From an uncultured Nostocoides sp. (GTDB lineage Bacteria > Actinomycetota > Actinomycetes > Actinomycetales > Dermatophilaceae): 64,000 nt of DNA. The notes beneath the pieces are model-generated. The model did no database searches, was not told the DNA's origin, and saw only the letters and a program-made list of their open reading frames with translations. The translations under genes and the position numbers were made by a program. Below, piece after piece: positions 20,982 through 31,096 of this stretch (position 1 is its first letter; each line of letters begins with the position of its first letter). The stretch spans positions 124,001-188,000 of the forward strand of contig CALMQX010000033.1 of the NCBI GenBank assembly GCA_937873315.1, read 5' to 3'.

Positions 20982-21728
20982 TCACGGGGTCCACCGGAAG
21001 AGGCCCCGCACCAGGCTGCCGGCGACCAGCGCCCAGAGCGCCAAGACGATGAGCTGAACCCAGGGAAAGCCGCCGTGGATCAACGCGATCCGCAGCGCAT
21101 CGCCCAAGGCGCCGGAGGGCAGGAATGCTGCTAGTGGGCCGATCGCCCCGAGGCGGTCGGTGGGCGTGAGCAGGCCGAGTCCCAACAGGACCACCCAGAT
21201 CAGGTTGGCGACGGCGAGTACGGCCTCCGCCCGCATGGTGCCGGCTAGGAGCAGCGCGAGGGCTACAAAGGCCGCGCTGCCCACCACCATGGTGACGAGG
21301 GCAGCCGGTATGCCGGGCGGCGCTGGCCGCCAGCCCAAGATCAGGGCGAGTCCACCCAGGATGACGACTTGGATCGCCAAGACGCTGAGGACCGCCATCG
21401 CCTTGCCGAGCAGCAGCCCCGTGCGCCCGAGCGGAGTCACGCCCAGGTAGCGCAGCACGCCATACCGCCGGTCAAAGCCGGTCGAAATGGCCTGCCCGGT
21501 GAAGGCCGTGGACACCACAGCCAGCGCCAGGACTCCGGGGGCCGCGGTATCGATGCGCTGGCCAGGTCCCAGGTCAGGGAAGGAGGACATCGTCAAACCC
21601 ACCAGCGCCATGGCCGGCAGGATGATCGCGACCAAGAGCTGTTCGCCGTTGCGCAGGAGTGTGCTGGTTTCAAAGCGGGCCTGGCTCAGGACCCGCTGCC
21701 GGGGGGCTGCTGCCCGGGTGGAGCTCAT
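20982..21728 (-). CDS. ABC-2 type transporter permease
   Basis: A 248-residue permease with about six hydrophobic segments after a short basic N-terminus (QARFETSTLLRNGEQ). It has the usual ABC-2 exporter layout, including FDRRYGVLRYLGVTPLGRTGLL between helices 2 and 3. ATG at 21728 overlaps the ATPase gene stop by four bases, so the two form one exporter. Genes of this type sit beside ctaA in many actinobacteria; the substrate is unknown, although a link to cytochrome or heme export has been suggested from the neighbourhood. Confidence 0.85.
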   Translation of the reverse strand: MSSTRAAAPRQRVLSQARFETSTLLRNGEQLLVAIILPAMALVGLTMSSFPDLGPGQRIDTAAPGVLALAVVSTAFTGQAISTGFDRRYGVLRYLGVTPLGRTGLLLGKAMAVLSVLAIQVVILGGLALILGWRPAPPGIPAALVTMVVGSAAFVALALLLAGTMRAEAVLAVANLIWVVLLGLGLLTPTDRLGAIGPLAAFLPSGALGDALRIALIHGGFPWVQLIVLALWALVAGSLVRGLFRWTP

Positions 21729-22435
21729 CCGCCACCTCCGCGCCCGGTCAACGCAAAGTAGCGCTCCTCCAACGACCTGCCGGCGCTGACCTCGGCCAGG
21801 CTGCCATCGGCCACCACTGCGCCATGCGCCATGATGACGATCCGGTCGGCCAGACGCTCGGCTTCCTCGAAGGAGTGGGTCGTGAGGACCACAGCCACTC
21901 CGCGTGCGGCCTCGGAGCGAACGAGATCCCAGACGTCCAGCCGGGCATGCGGATCCAACCCGGCGGTCGGTTCATCCAAGAAGAGCACCTCCGGCCGGCC
22001 GATGATGGCCGCGGCCAAGGCCACCCGCTGCTTTTGTCCACCGGACATCCGTCGCAGCGGCGTGCGGGCAAAGTCCACAATCCCCAGCCGCGCGGCCAGC
22101 CCGAGGACCGGCAGCGGGTCGGCATACAGGCTGGCCAAGTGGCTGAGGAGCGGCAGGGGAGTGGCGGTATTGGGCAGGCCCCCGTCCTGCAGCATGACGC
22201 CGACCCTGGCGCGATGCTCCGCCCCAGCCCCCCAAGGATCGGTATCCAACACCCATACCGTGCCCGAGTCTGGGCGCTGGAGGCCCTCGAGGCACTCGAT
22301 CGTGGTGGTCTTGCCTGCGCCATTGGGGCCGAGCAGCGCGGTGATCTGGCCAGCGTGGGCCTGCCAGGAGGCTCCGGCCACCGCCTCGACGGGGCCAAAG
22401 GCGCGACGGACCTCGCGCACCTCAACCGCTGCCAT
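21725..22435 (-). CDS. ABC transporter ATP-binding protein (ABC-2 exporter)
   Basis: A 236-residue nucleotide-binding subunit: Walker A GPNGAGKTTT, signature MSGGQKQR, Walker B VLFLDEPTAGLD and a switch histidine in LTTHSFEEAERLAD. ATG at 22435 gives the natural N-terminus MAAVEVREV; a frame extending to 22798 would cross psd and is not real. A TAGGAT -10 ends nine bases before the ATG, and this box shares its TA with the psd -10 on the other strand. Works with the overlapping permease; substrate unknown. Confidence 0.93.
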   Translation of the reverse strand: MAAVEVREVRRAFGPVEAVAGASWQAHAGQITALLGPNGAGKTTTIECLEGLQRPDSGTVWVLDTDPWGAGAEHRARVGVMLQDGGLPNTATPLPLLSHLASLYADPLPVLGLAARLGIVDFARTPLRRMSGGQKQRVALAAAIIGRPEVLFLDEPTAGLDPHARLDVWDLVRSEAARGVAVVLTTHSFEEAERLADRIVIMAHGAVVADGSLAEVSAGRSLEERYFALTGRGGGG

Positions 22436-22443
22436 GACTCGAC

Positions 22444-22453
22444 ATCCTAAGGT
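22444..22453. promoter_or_regulatory. Bidirectional -10 element, ABC transporter / psd
   Basis: Within ATCCTAAGGT the plus strand reads TAAGGT (22448-22453), predicting a start at 22460 next to the psd ATG. The minus strand reads TAGGAT (22449-22444), predicting 22437 next to the ABC ATG. The central TA is common to both, and only 25 bases separate the two start codons. Confidence 0.5.
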
Positions 22454-22460
22454 GGTACCC

Positions 22461-23126
22461 ATGCTCCGCATCGATCGGGAGGCCATCCCGGCTGCTGCCA
22501 TCTCAGCCCTGCCCGCCGCCGTGGCCGCCGCCACAGGACGACGCGGGCTGGCTGCCGTGCTCTGCGCGCTTCCGGTGGGGGTGACGCTCTTCTTCCGCGA
22601 CCCTGACCGGCTGCCCGATGTCGGCACCACCCACGAGGACGATGTGCTCTCGCCGGCCGATGGCAAAGTCATGTATGCCGGGCCCGGGCAACCCCAGGTG
22701 GCGCCCGAGGGGGACTGGCAGCAGGTGAGCATCTTCCTGTCCGCTTTCGACGTGCACATCAACCGGTCTCCGGTCGCGGGCACGGTCACCGAGGTCACCT
22801 ATCGACCGGGCAAGTGGCTAGCGGCCTATAAGCATGAGAGTGCCTATCTCAATGAGCGCAGCGATCTGACCGTGGAGGCCGTCGTCCGTGGCCAGCGCAG
22901 GGTGGTCAAGTTCCGACAAATCGTCGGTCTGATGGCCCGCCGGGTGGTGACCCGGGTGAAGGTTGGTCAAGAGATCGCGGCCGGAGAACGCATTGGGCTG
23001 ATGAAGTTCGGCTCGCGGATGGACATCTTCGTTCCGTTGGAGTGCGAGGTCCTGGTCAGCAAGGGGGATCGGGTCGTGGCCGGAGAGAGCGTCATCGCTC
23101 GCTGGCCGGCCGGTGGTGCCTCGTGA
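22461..23126 (+). CDS. psd: Phosphatidylserine decarboxylase (short, archaetidylserine type)
   Basis: A 221-residue pyruvoyl-dependent decarboxylase that makes phosphatidylethanolamine from phosphatidylserine. Visible features are a hydrophobic N-terminal stretch, VLSPADGKVMYAG, the catalytic FLSAFDVHINRSPVAG segment and the self-cleavage site in MKFGSRMD, where the Ser after Gly becomes the pyruvoyl group. GSR instead of the GST of long bacterial Psd is typical of this short group. ATG at 22461 sits at a predicted transcription start. The stop overlaps pssA, so the pathway is encoded as one unit. Confidence 0.93.
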   Translation: MLRIDREAIPAAAISALPAAVAAATGRRGLAAVLCALPVGVTLFFRDPDRLPDVGTTHEDDVLSPADGKVMYAGPGQPQVAPEGDWQQVSIFLSAFDVHINRSPVAGTVTEVTYRPGKWLAAYKHESAYLNERSDLTVEAVVRGQRRVVKFRQIVGLMARRVVTRVKVGQEIAAGERIGLMKFGSRMDIFVPLECEVLVSKGDRVVAGESVIARWPAGGAS

Positions 23127-24094
23127 GCAGCGCTGATCGGTACGACCCGGTCCGGGATGGCCACCAACGCCGAATCCTGGGGCGCTGGCGGCTGGTGTCG
23201 CCCACAGGTGCGCGAGTGGTCTCGCTGCGGCAGATACCACCCAAGGACCGGATCCGGGTGACCCTGCCGAGCATCTTCACCACGCTCAACATGTTCAGCG
23301 GCTTCTCGGCGGTGCTGCTGGCGTTCGACCAGCAATTCCGCCTTGCCGCGGTGCTCATCGCGGTGTCAATCGTCTTCGACATCGCCGATGGCTATGTCGC
23401 CCGACTGGTGGGCGCCACCTCACCCTTTGGCCTGCAGCTCGACTCCCTGGCCGACTTGATCTCGTTCGGCTTAGCCCCGGCCGTCCTGGTCCATACGTGG
23501 GCGCTCGACGGTTGGCCGGTGCTGGCCTGGTTGGTGGCCTTCTTCTGGCTGGGCTGCGCGGCATTCCGGCTGGCCAGGTTCAATGTCACCATCGATCCGG
23601 CGGCCGACAAGCGGTACTTCGTTGGACTGGCCAGCCCGGGAGCGGCAGCTGTCGTCATTGCGACCATCTTTGCGCTCGATAGCCCGGATGTCGGCCCTTG
23701 GGAGGGGCCTTGGAAGGTCTGGTTCCCGCTGACTGTCAGCGTGATCCCGGCCCTGCTGATGGTCATGACCATCCGCTTCCGGTCCTTCCGGAATCTCCTG
23801 GCGCCCACCACGCCGCGGGCCCGGCTGACCACCGTCGCGGTCGCGCTGGCGATCCTGCTGGGGATGATTGTCGCCCCGGGATTGACCGGTCTCGTGGTCG
23901 CCTACGGTTACGTGCTCACCGCGCCGCTCGGCGTGCTCACCGCACCCTTGCGCCGTCGGTTCCTGGGCGAGGACTCGGTGGCACCGCCACGGCTACGGAT
24001 GCCCTCGGTCTTCCTTCCCCTAGCCGAGGACGCGGTGCCGGTCGAGGTCGAGGTCGAGGATGTTGACTGTGAGGGTTTGCCACCCACCCCCTGA
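23123..24094 (+). CDS. pssA: CDP-diacylglycerol-serine O-phosphatidyltransferase
   Basis: A 323-residue membrane enzyme that condenses CDP-diacylglycerol and serine. The CDP-alcohol phosphotransferase signature DG-x2-AR-x8-G-x3-D-x3-D is complete in ADGYVARLVGATSPFGLQLD followed by SLAD. About eight hydrophobic helices follow a basic N-terminus. The C-terminal tail is strongly acidic (VPVEVEVEDVD). GTG at 23123 overlaps the psd stop as GTGA. The psd-pssA pair lies between the ABC exporter and the suf operon. Confidence 0.92.
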   Translation: MSSADRYDPVRDGHQRRILGRWRLVSPTGARVVSLRQIPPKDRIRVTLPSIFTTLNMFSGFSAVLLAFDQQFRLAAVLIAVSIVFDIADGYVARLVGATSPFGLQLDSLADLISFGLAPAVLVHTWALDGWPVLAWLVAFFWLGCAAFRLARFNVTIDPAADKRYFVGLASPGAAAVVIATIFALDSPDVGPWEGPWKVWFPLTVSVIPALLMVMTIRFRSFRNLLAPTTPRARLTTVAVALAILLGMIVAPGLTGLVVAYGYVLTAPLGVLTAPLRRRFLGEDSVAPPRLRMPSVFLPLAEDAVPVEVEVEDVDCEGLPPTP

Positions 24095-24100
24095 ATTACC

Positions 24101-24106
24101 TAACAT
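24101..24106 (+). promoter_or_regulatory. -10 hexamer of the suf operon, leaderless type
   Basis: TAACAT predicts transcription from 24113, the first base of the sufR GTG. A SufR operator would be expected to overlap it; I see only a weak ACC/GGT symmetry around the box. Confidence 0.5.
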
Positions 24107-24112
24107 GGGTGT

Positions 24113-24799
24113 GTGCTAAAAGATGAGCCCCAGGAGGACACCCGCCATCGGGTGCTCCGGCTCATCAGCGAGCGCGGCCCGATCAAAGCGGCCGCTATCG
24201 TCGCCGAGTTGGGACTGACCGAGACAGCGGTCCGCCGTCACCTGGACAACCTGCAGGAGGCGCAATTGATCGAGCCACGGGAGTCGCATGGCTCCCGGGG
24301 TCGCGGTCGCCCGGCCCGCTCCTGGGTCGTCTCCACGGCCGGCCACCGGGCGCTGGTCTCGGACTACGACGACTTGGCGGGAGATGCCCTGCGGTTTCTC
24401 GCCGACACGCTGGGCGAGGACGCGGTGGCGGCATTCGCGGCTCGGCGGGTTGCCGACCTCGAGGGCCGGTATGCCGCTCGCCTCGCCGCCGTGGGCAGTG
24501 ACCCCGCCGCCCGGGCCAACGCCTTGGCGCAGGCATTGAGCGAGGAGGGCTTCGCCGCCACCGCCCGACCCGTAGGGGACCCACGCGCGGATGGCCAGAC
24601 GCACGGCATCCAGGTCTGCCAAGGGCACTGCCCGGTGCAGCACGTGGCCAGCGAGTTTCCCCAGTTTTGTGATGCCGAGACCGAGGCCTTCTCGCGATTG
24701 CTCGGCGTCCATGTGCAACGGCTGGCGACCTTGGCGCATGGCGATCACGTCTGCACCACGTTCGTGCCCACCCCCTCCATTGGAAGGCGCCCGTCATGA
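24113..24799 (+). CDS. sufR: Fe-S-dependent transcriptional repressor SufR
   Basis: A 228-residue winged-helix regulator that heads the SUF operon. The helix-turn-helix is near residues 20-50 ([20 protein letters not shown]). The C-terminal domain has cysteines in [18 protein letters not shown] and DHVCTTFV, matching the [4Fe-4S]-binding residues of SufR; holo-SufR represses the operon in known species. The GTG at 24113 coincides with the predicted mRNA 5' end, so the message is probably leaderless. The stop overlaps sufB by four bases (ATGA). Confidence 0.94.
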   Translation: MLKDEPQEDTRHRVLRLISERGPIKAAAIVAELGLTETAVRRHLDNLQEAQLIEPRESHGSRGRGRPARSWVVSTAGHRALVSDYDDLAGDALRFLADTLGEDAVAAFAARRVADLEGRYAARLAAVGSDPAARANALAQALSEEGFAATARPVGDPRADGQTHGIQVCQGHCPVQHVASEFPQFCDAETEAFSRLLGVHVQRLATLAHGDHVCTTFVPTPSIGRRPS

Positions 24800-26217
24800 C
24801 GAGCAGCATCGAGGATCTCAACCCCGGCCTGAAGGACCTGGGCCGCTATGAGTACGGCTGGGCCGACCCGGATTCGGCCGGCTCCACCGCGCGCCGTGGT
24901 CTCTCCGAAGAGGTCGTGCTGGACATCTCGGGACGCAAGAACGAACCGCAATGGATGACGGACCTGCGGCTGAAGTCGCTGCGCCTCTTTGACCGCAAGC
25001 CCATGCCGGCCTGGGGCGCCGACCTGTCGGGCATCGACTTCCAGAACATCAAGTACTTCGTGAAGTCCACCGAGAAGCAGGCAACCTCCTGGGAGGACCT
25101 GCCCGAGGACATCAAGAACACCTACGACCGGCTCGGGATACCGGAGGCCGAAAAGCAGCGGCTGGTCGCAGGCGTGGCCGCCCAGTACGAGTCCGAGGTG
25201 GTGTACCACCAGATCCGGGAGGACCTGGAGGAGAAGGGTGTCATCTTCGTCGACACCGATACCGGCCTGCGTGAGCACGAGGAGCTCTTCAAGGAGTACT
25301 TCACCACCGTCATTCCGGCCGGCGACAACAAGTTCGCCTCGCTGAATACCGCTGTATGGAGCGGCGGTTCGTTTATCTATGTCCCACCGGGTGTCCATGT
25401 GGACATCCCGCTGCAGGCATACTTCCGGATCAACACCGAGAACATGGGGCAGTTCGAGCGCACCCTGATCATCGCGGACGAGGGCTCCTACGTGCACTAC
25501 GTCGAGGGCTGCACCGCGCCGATCTACAAGTCCGACTCCCTGCACTCGGCCGTGGTTGAAATCGTCGTGAAGAAGGACGCGCGGGTCCGCTACACGACCA
25601 TTCAGAACTGGTCCAATAACGTCTACAACCTGGTGACCAAGCGGGCGACCTGTGAGGCCGGAGCCACCATGGAGTGGATCGACGGCAATATCGGCTCCAA
25701 GGTCACCATGAAGTACCCGGCGGTCTTCCTCCTCGGCGAGCACGCCAAGGGGGAGACCTTGTCCATCGCCTTCGCCGGCGAGGGCCAGCACCAGGACGCT
25801 GGCTCCAAAATGGTTCACGCCGCCCCCAACACCTCGAGCTCGATCGTCTCCAAGTCAGTCGCCCGCGGAGGCGGCCGGACCTCCTATCGCGGCCTGGTGC
25901 AAATCAACGAGGGCGCCCACGGCTCCAAGAGTTCTGTGGTTTGCGATGCCCTCCTGGTCGACACGATCAGTCGGTCGGACACCTACCCCTATGTCGACAT
26001 CCGCGAGGACGACGTCCAGATGGGCCACGAGGCGACGGTCTCCAAGGTGTCCGAGGACCAGTTGTTCTACCTGATGTCGCGGGGCCTGGCAGAGGAGGAA
26101 GCGATGGCCATGATCGTGCGCGGATTCGTCGAGCCGATCGCGAAGGAGCTTCCCATGGAGTACGCCCTCGAACTCAACCGGCTGATCGAGCTGCAAATGG
26201 AAGGAGCAGTTGGCTAA
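24796..26217 (+). CDS. sufB: Fe-S cluster assembly protein SufB
   Basis: SufB (473 residues) forms the SufBC2D scaffold on which Fe-S clusters are built. The right-handed beta-helix core is recognisable from [20 protein letters not shown]; the conserved cysteine needed for cluster assembly is in [12 protein letters not shown], and the C-terminal helices hold [20 protein letters not shown]. No intein interrupts it, unlike the mycobacterial homolog. ATG at 24796 overlaps the sufR stop; the stop TAA directly abuts the sufD ATG. Confidence 0.97.
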   Translation: MTSSIEDLNPGLKDLGRYEYGWADPDSAGSTARRGLSEEVVLDISGRKNEPQWMTDLRLKSLRLFDRKPMPAWGADLSGIDFQNIKYFVKSTEKQATSWEDLPEDIKNTYDRLGIPEAEKQRLVAGVAAQYESEVVYHQIREDLEEKGVIFVDTDTGLREHEELFKEYFTTVIPAGDNKFASLNTAVWSGGSFIYVPPGVHVDIPLQAYFRINTENMGQFERTLIIADEGSYVHYVEGCTAPIYKSDSLHSAVVEIVVKKDARVRYTTIQNWSNNVYNLVTKRATCEAGATMEWIDGNIGSKVTMKYPAVFLLGEHAKGETLSIAFAGEGQHQDAGSKMVHAAPNTSSSIVSKSVARGGGRTSYRGLVQINEGAHGSKSSVVCDALLVDTISRSDTYPYVDIREDDVQMGHEATVSKVSEDQLFYLMSRGLAEEEAMAMIVRGFVEPIAKELPMEYALELNRLIELQMEGAVG

Positions 26218-27396
26218 ATGTCGCTGCTGACCCCCCAGCGCCCCAGCGAGGGCGCTCACTCTCATGGCGCCGCGACGATGGTCCCCGACCAGTCGCGTGC
26301 TGAGCGCACTGCGTCCTTCGACGTTTCCGCGTTCCCGATCCCGCACGGCCGCGAGGAGGAGTGGCGTTTCACTCCGGTCGGCCAGCTCGGGGCCTTCTTC
26401 CGGGACGAGTCGACCGGCGCGTGCTTGGACTGGGACGAGCAGGTGCCTGCGGGGGTGACCGTCACGACCATGTCGGTCGAGCAGTGGCGCGCCGCTGGGC
26501 TGCCCATGCCGGCCGATCGGGCAGCGGCGGTGGCGGCCGCGCACAGCGGCGGAGTCGCCCTTGTCGATGTGCCTGCCGAGCTCGAGCTGACCGACCCGGT
26601 GCGGATCACGCTCTCGGGCAACGACTCTCAGCTCGTGCACGGACATCTCTGGCTCCGCGTCGGTGCGCATGCCCGAGCCACGATCATTCTCGGCCACACC
26701 GGTCGAGCGGACTACAGCGAGTTCCTCACCATCACGGCCGGGGACGGCTGCGAGGTCACCGTGGTCACCCTCCAGGAGTGGGCCGACGGCTCCACACACC
26801 TCGGTCAGCATGACGTGGTCGTTGGCCGCGATGCCCGCGTCCGGCATATCGCGGTCACTTTGGGTGGCGGGTTGGTCCGGCTGAACACCAATGCCTCCTA
26901 TGGCGGCCCGGGTGGGTCTTTCGATGGCTATGGCGTCTACTTCGCCGACGCTGGACAGCACCTTGAGCATCGCCTTTTCGTCGATCACGAAGCGCCGCAC
27001 TGCCGGAGCAATGTGGAGTACAAGGGCGCACTCCAGGGCGAGACTGCCCGCACCGTTTGGGTGGGTGATGTCCTCATCCGGGCGAGCGCCGAAGGTACCG
27101 ACACCTATGAGCTCAACCGGAACCTGCTCCTGACCGACGGAGCCCGCGCTGACTCGGTGCCCAATCTGGAGATCGAGACTGGCGAGATCGAGGGTGCCGG
27201 GCATGCCTCGGCCACTGGCCGTTTCGATGACCAGCAACTGTTCTACTTGATGGCACGCGGCATTCCGGAAGGCGAAGCCCGCCGACTGGTGGTGCGGGGC
27301 TTCTTCGCTCAGGTGGTCGCCCGGATTGGCGTACCCGAAGTCGAGGAGCACCTGATGGCTGCCATTGAGCGCGAGTTGGCCGGTGCCCAGGCATGA
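26218..27396 (+). CDS. sufD: Fe-S cluster assembly protein SufD
   Basis: SufD (392 residues), paralog of SufB and second scaffold subunit. The N-terminal helical part includes REEEWRFTPV; the beta-helix core includes LFVDHEAPHCRSNVEYKG with the conserved histidine, and the C-terminal DDQQLFYLMARGIPEGEAR mirrors SufB. The ATG follows the sufB stop with no spacer, and the stop overlaps the Rieske gene by four bases, so expression is translationally coupled. Confidence 0.96.
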   Translation: MSLLTPQRPSEGAHSHGAATMVPDQSRAERTASFDVSAFPIPHGREEEWRFTPVGQLGAFFRDESTGACLDWDEQVPAGVTVTTMSVEQWRAAGLPMPADRAAAVAAAHSGGVALVDVPAELELTDPVRITLSGNDSQLVHGHLWLRVGAHARATIILGHTGRADYSEFLTITAGDGCEVTVVTLQEWADGSTHLGQHDVVVGRDARVRHIAVTLGGGLVRLNTNASYGGPGGSFDGYGVYFADAGQHLEHRLFVDHEAPHCRSNVEYKGALQGETARTVWVGDVLIRASAEGTDTYELNRNLLLTDGARADSVPNLEIETGEIEGAGHASATGRFDDQQLFYLMARGIPEGEARRLVVRGFFAQVVARIGVPEVEEHLMAAIERELAGAQA

Positions 27397-27716
27397 GTGA
27401 GCCCATCCGCATCTGTCGTCTCGACGAGTTGCCCACCGTCGGGGCGGCCGCCGCTGAGGTCGAGGGCCGCCGGATCGCCCTGGTCCACACCGAGGATGGC
27501 GAGGTCTATGCCATCGACGAGTTGTGCACCCACGCCAATATCTCGCTCACCGAGGGCGACCTCGTCGGCTGCCACATCGAATGCTGGCTGCATGGCTCGC
27601 GCTTCGATGTGCGCACCGGCGAGCCGGACTCCCCGCCAGCGACCGAGCCCGTCGCTGTCCACACCGTGACCATTGAGGGTGATGACGTCTACGTCACTCT
27701 CGCCGAGAGGAACTAA
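27393..27716 (+). CDS. Rieske-type [2Fe-2S] ferredoxin of the SUF operon
   Basis: A 107-residue protein with both Rieske cluster boxes: C45-T-H47 in DELCTHAN and C64-WL-H67 in ECWLHGSRFD. It is the size of the ferredoxin subunits of ring-hydroxylating oxygenases, but no oxygenase is nearby. Its fixed place between sufD and sufC in actinobacterial operons suggests electron supply or a client role in cluster assembly; that is inference. ATG at 27393 overlaps the sufD stop, and sufC follows after five bases. Confidence 0.92.
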   Translation: MSEPIRICRLDELPTVGAAAAEVEGRRIALVHTEDGEVYAIDELCTHANISLTEGDLVGCHIECWLHGSRFDVRTGEPDSPPATEPVAVHTVTIEGDDVYVTLAERN

Positions 27717-27721
27717 GGACG

Positions 27722-29792
<2,071 letters not shown>

Positions 29793-29793
29793 G

Positions 29794-30240
29794 ATGGACC
29801 TCTACCAAGAACTGATCCTCGAGCACTACAAGCGACCGGTTGGCGCGGGTTTGCGCGATCCCTTTGACGCCGAGGTGCACCACGTCAACCCGACCTGCGG
29901 CGACGAGGTGACCCTGCGAGTTCACGTCGAGCAGGGCGCCGATGGGCCGGTGGTGACCGATGTGTCGTATGACGCCACCGGGTGTTCGATCTCGGTAGCG
30001 AGCACCTCGATCCTGGCCGAGGAGGTCACCGGGACCTCGGTCGCGCATGCCCGCCGGACCATCGCCGCGATGCGTGACATGCTCACCTCGAAGGGCGAGA
30101 GCGCCGGGGATGAGGATCTGATCGGCGACGGCGTCGCGTTGGCCGGCGTCGCCAAATACCCCGCGCGCGTCAAGTGCGCTCTCTTGGGCTGGATGGCCCT
30201 GACCGATGCTCTCCACCAGAGCGAAGGAGTTCAGTTGTGA
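29794..30240 (+). CDS. sufU: Zn-dependent sulfurtransferase SufU
   Basis: SufU (148 residues) is an IscU-fold zinc protein that accepts persulfide from SufS in Gram-positive bacteria. The zinc ligands known from Bacillus correspond to NPTCGDE (Cys and Asp), the Cys in ATGCSIS and the Cys in RVKCALLGW; all are present. The N-terminal DLYQELILEHYKRP is typical. ATG at 29794 is one base after the sufS stop, and the stop overlaps sufT. The insertion between the second and third cysteines separates it from IscU. Confidence 0.95.
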   Translation: MDLYQELILEHYKRPVGAGLRDPFDAEVHHVNPTCGDEVTLRVHVEQGADGPVVTDVSYDATGCSISVASTSILAEEVTGTSVAHARRTIAAMRDMLTSKGESAGDEDLIGDGVALAGVAKYPARVKCALLGWMALTDALHQSEGVQL

Positions 30241-30554
30241 CCATGCCTGCCAATGTTGCCGACGTCGAAGAGGCCATGCGCGATGTCGTTGACCCCGAGC
30301 TGGGGATCAATGTCGTTGACCTCGGTCTGGTGTATGGCATCACGGTCGACCCGCAGAATCACGCGGTCGTCGACATGACGCTCACCTCGGCCGCCTGCCC
30401 GCTGACCGATGTCATCGAGGACCAGACTGCTCAAGCCCTGGAGGGCCTGGTGAGTTCGCACCGGATCAACTGGGTGTGGATGCCGCCCTGGGGCCCGGAC
30501 AAGATCACCGATGACGGGCGCGAGCAGCTGCGCGCGCTCGGTTTCAACATCTGA
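30237..30554 (+). CDS. sufT: SufT / MIP18-like Fe-S assembly factor (DUF59)
   Basis: A 105-residue DUF59 protein with the family core VVDPELGINVVDLGLVYGI and the conserved cysteine in TSAACPLTDVIEDQ. Members help mature Fe-S proteins, especially at high demand; the exact step is unsettled. GTG at 30237 has AAGGAG seven bases upstream and overlaps the sufU stop; an ATG two codons later would be too far from that site. Last clear suf gene of the operon. Confidence 0.92.
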   Translation: MTMPANVADVEEAMRDVVDPELGINVVDLGLVYGITVDPQNHAVVDMTLTSAACPLTDVIEDQTAQALEGLVSSHRINWVWMPPWGPDKITDDGREQLRALGFNI

Positions 30555-30559
30555 GCACC

Positions 30560-31096
30560 ATGTCATCCTCGCGTCTGGTGCCCGTCGCACCGGAGCGATT
30601 CGACGGCTGGCTCGCCAGGTTCGAAGCGTCGAACCCTGATGGGCCCCAGCGGATTATCGCGATCGAGCGGTTCGATCATTCGCCCCTTGCGGTCATCCTG
30701 ATCCGACGCGGAGGGTATGCCGTAGCGCTCACCGACGGGGCCCGCTTGAGCGCACACAAGGTCGGCACCAGACACGTGCAGTCGAGGACCGCGGCCGGTG
30801 GCTGGAGTCAGCAGCGCTTTGCCCGGCGCCGGGCCAACCAGGCCGATGAGTTGGTCCGCGCGGTGCGCGATCACGCCGCTCGCATTCTGGGTGGCGTCAC
30901 CTGCCGCGCTCTCGTGGTCGGAGGTGACCGGTCTCTGGTTGCCGAGGTCTTGGAGGACCCGCGACTGGGGGGCGTAGCCGATCTGCCGCGCCGCGAACTC
31001 TACGACCTAGCCGACCCGAATCGAGCCGTCCTGGACGCGGCCCTGGAGCGGGCTCGCGCCGTGTGGGTGCGCGTCGAGGACGCTGCGATCAGTTGA
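30560..31096 (+). CDS. acVLRF1-family peptidyl-tRNA hydrolase (release-factor-like)
   Basis: A 178-residue protein with the fold and loop of actinobacterial Vms1-like release factor 1: the GGxxQQRF-type loop at residues 80-88 (AAGGWSQQRFARRRANQ) is the expected catalytic GGQ-like element. Homologs cleave peptidyl-tRNA on stalled large subunits; activity here is inferred from the loop. It starts five bases after sufT and is probably co-transcribed with the suf genes. The last eight bases overlap the convergent zinc-peptidase gene. Confidence 0.82.
   Translation: MSSSRLVPVAPERFDGWLARFEASNPDGPQRIIAIERFDHSPLAVILIRRGGYAVALTDGARLSAHKVGTRHVQSRTAAGGWSQQRFARRRANQADELVRAVRDHAARILGGVTCRALVVGGDRSLVAEVLEDPRLGGVADLPRRELYDLADPNRAVLDAALERARAVWVRVEDAAIS

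Noticed and set aside
24796-26217. Intein in sufB, as in mycobacteria
   Set aside because: The frame is continuous at the normal length with no splicing blocks.
25855-27351. 498-residue minus-strand frame
   Set aside because: Antisense to sufB and sufD, which carry all family motifs.
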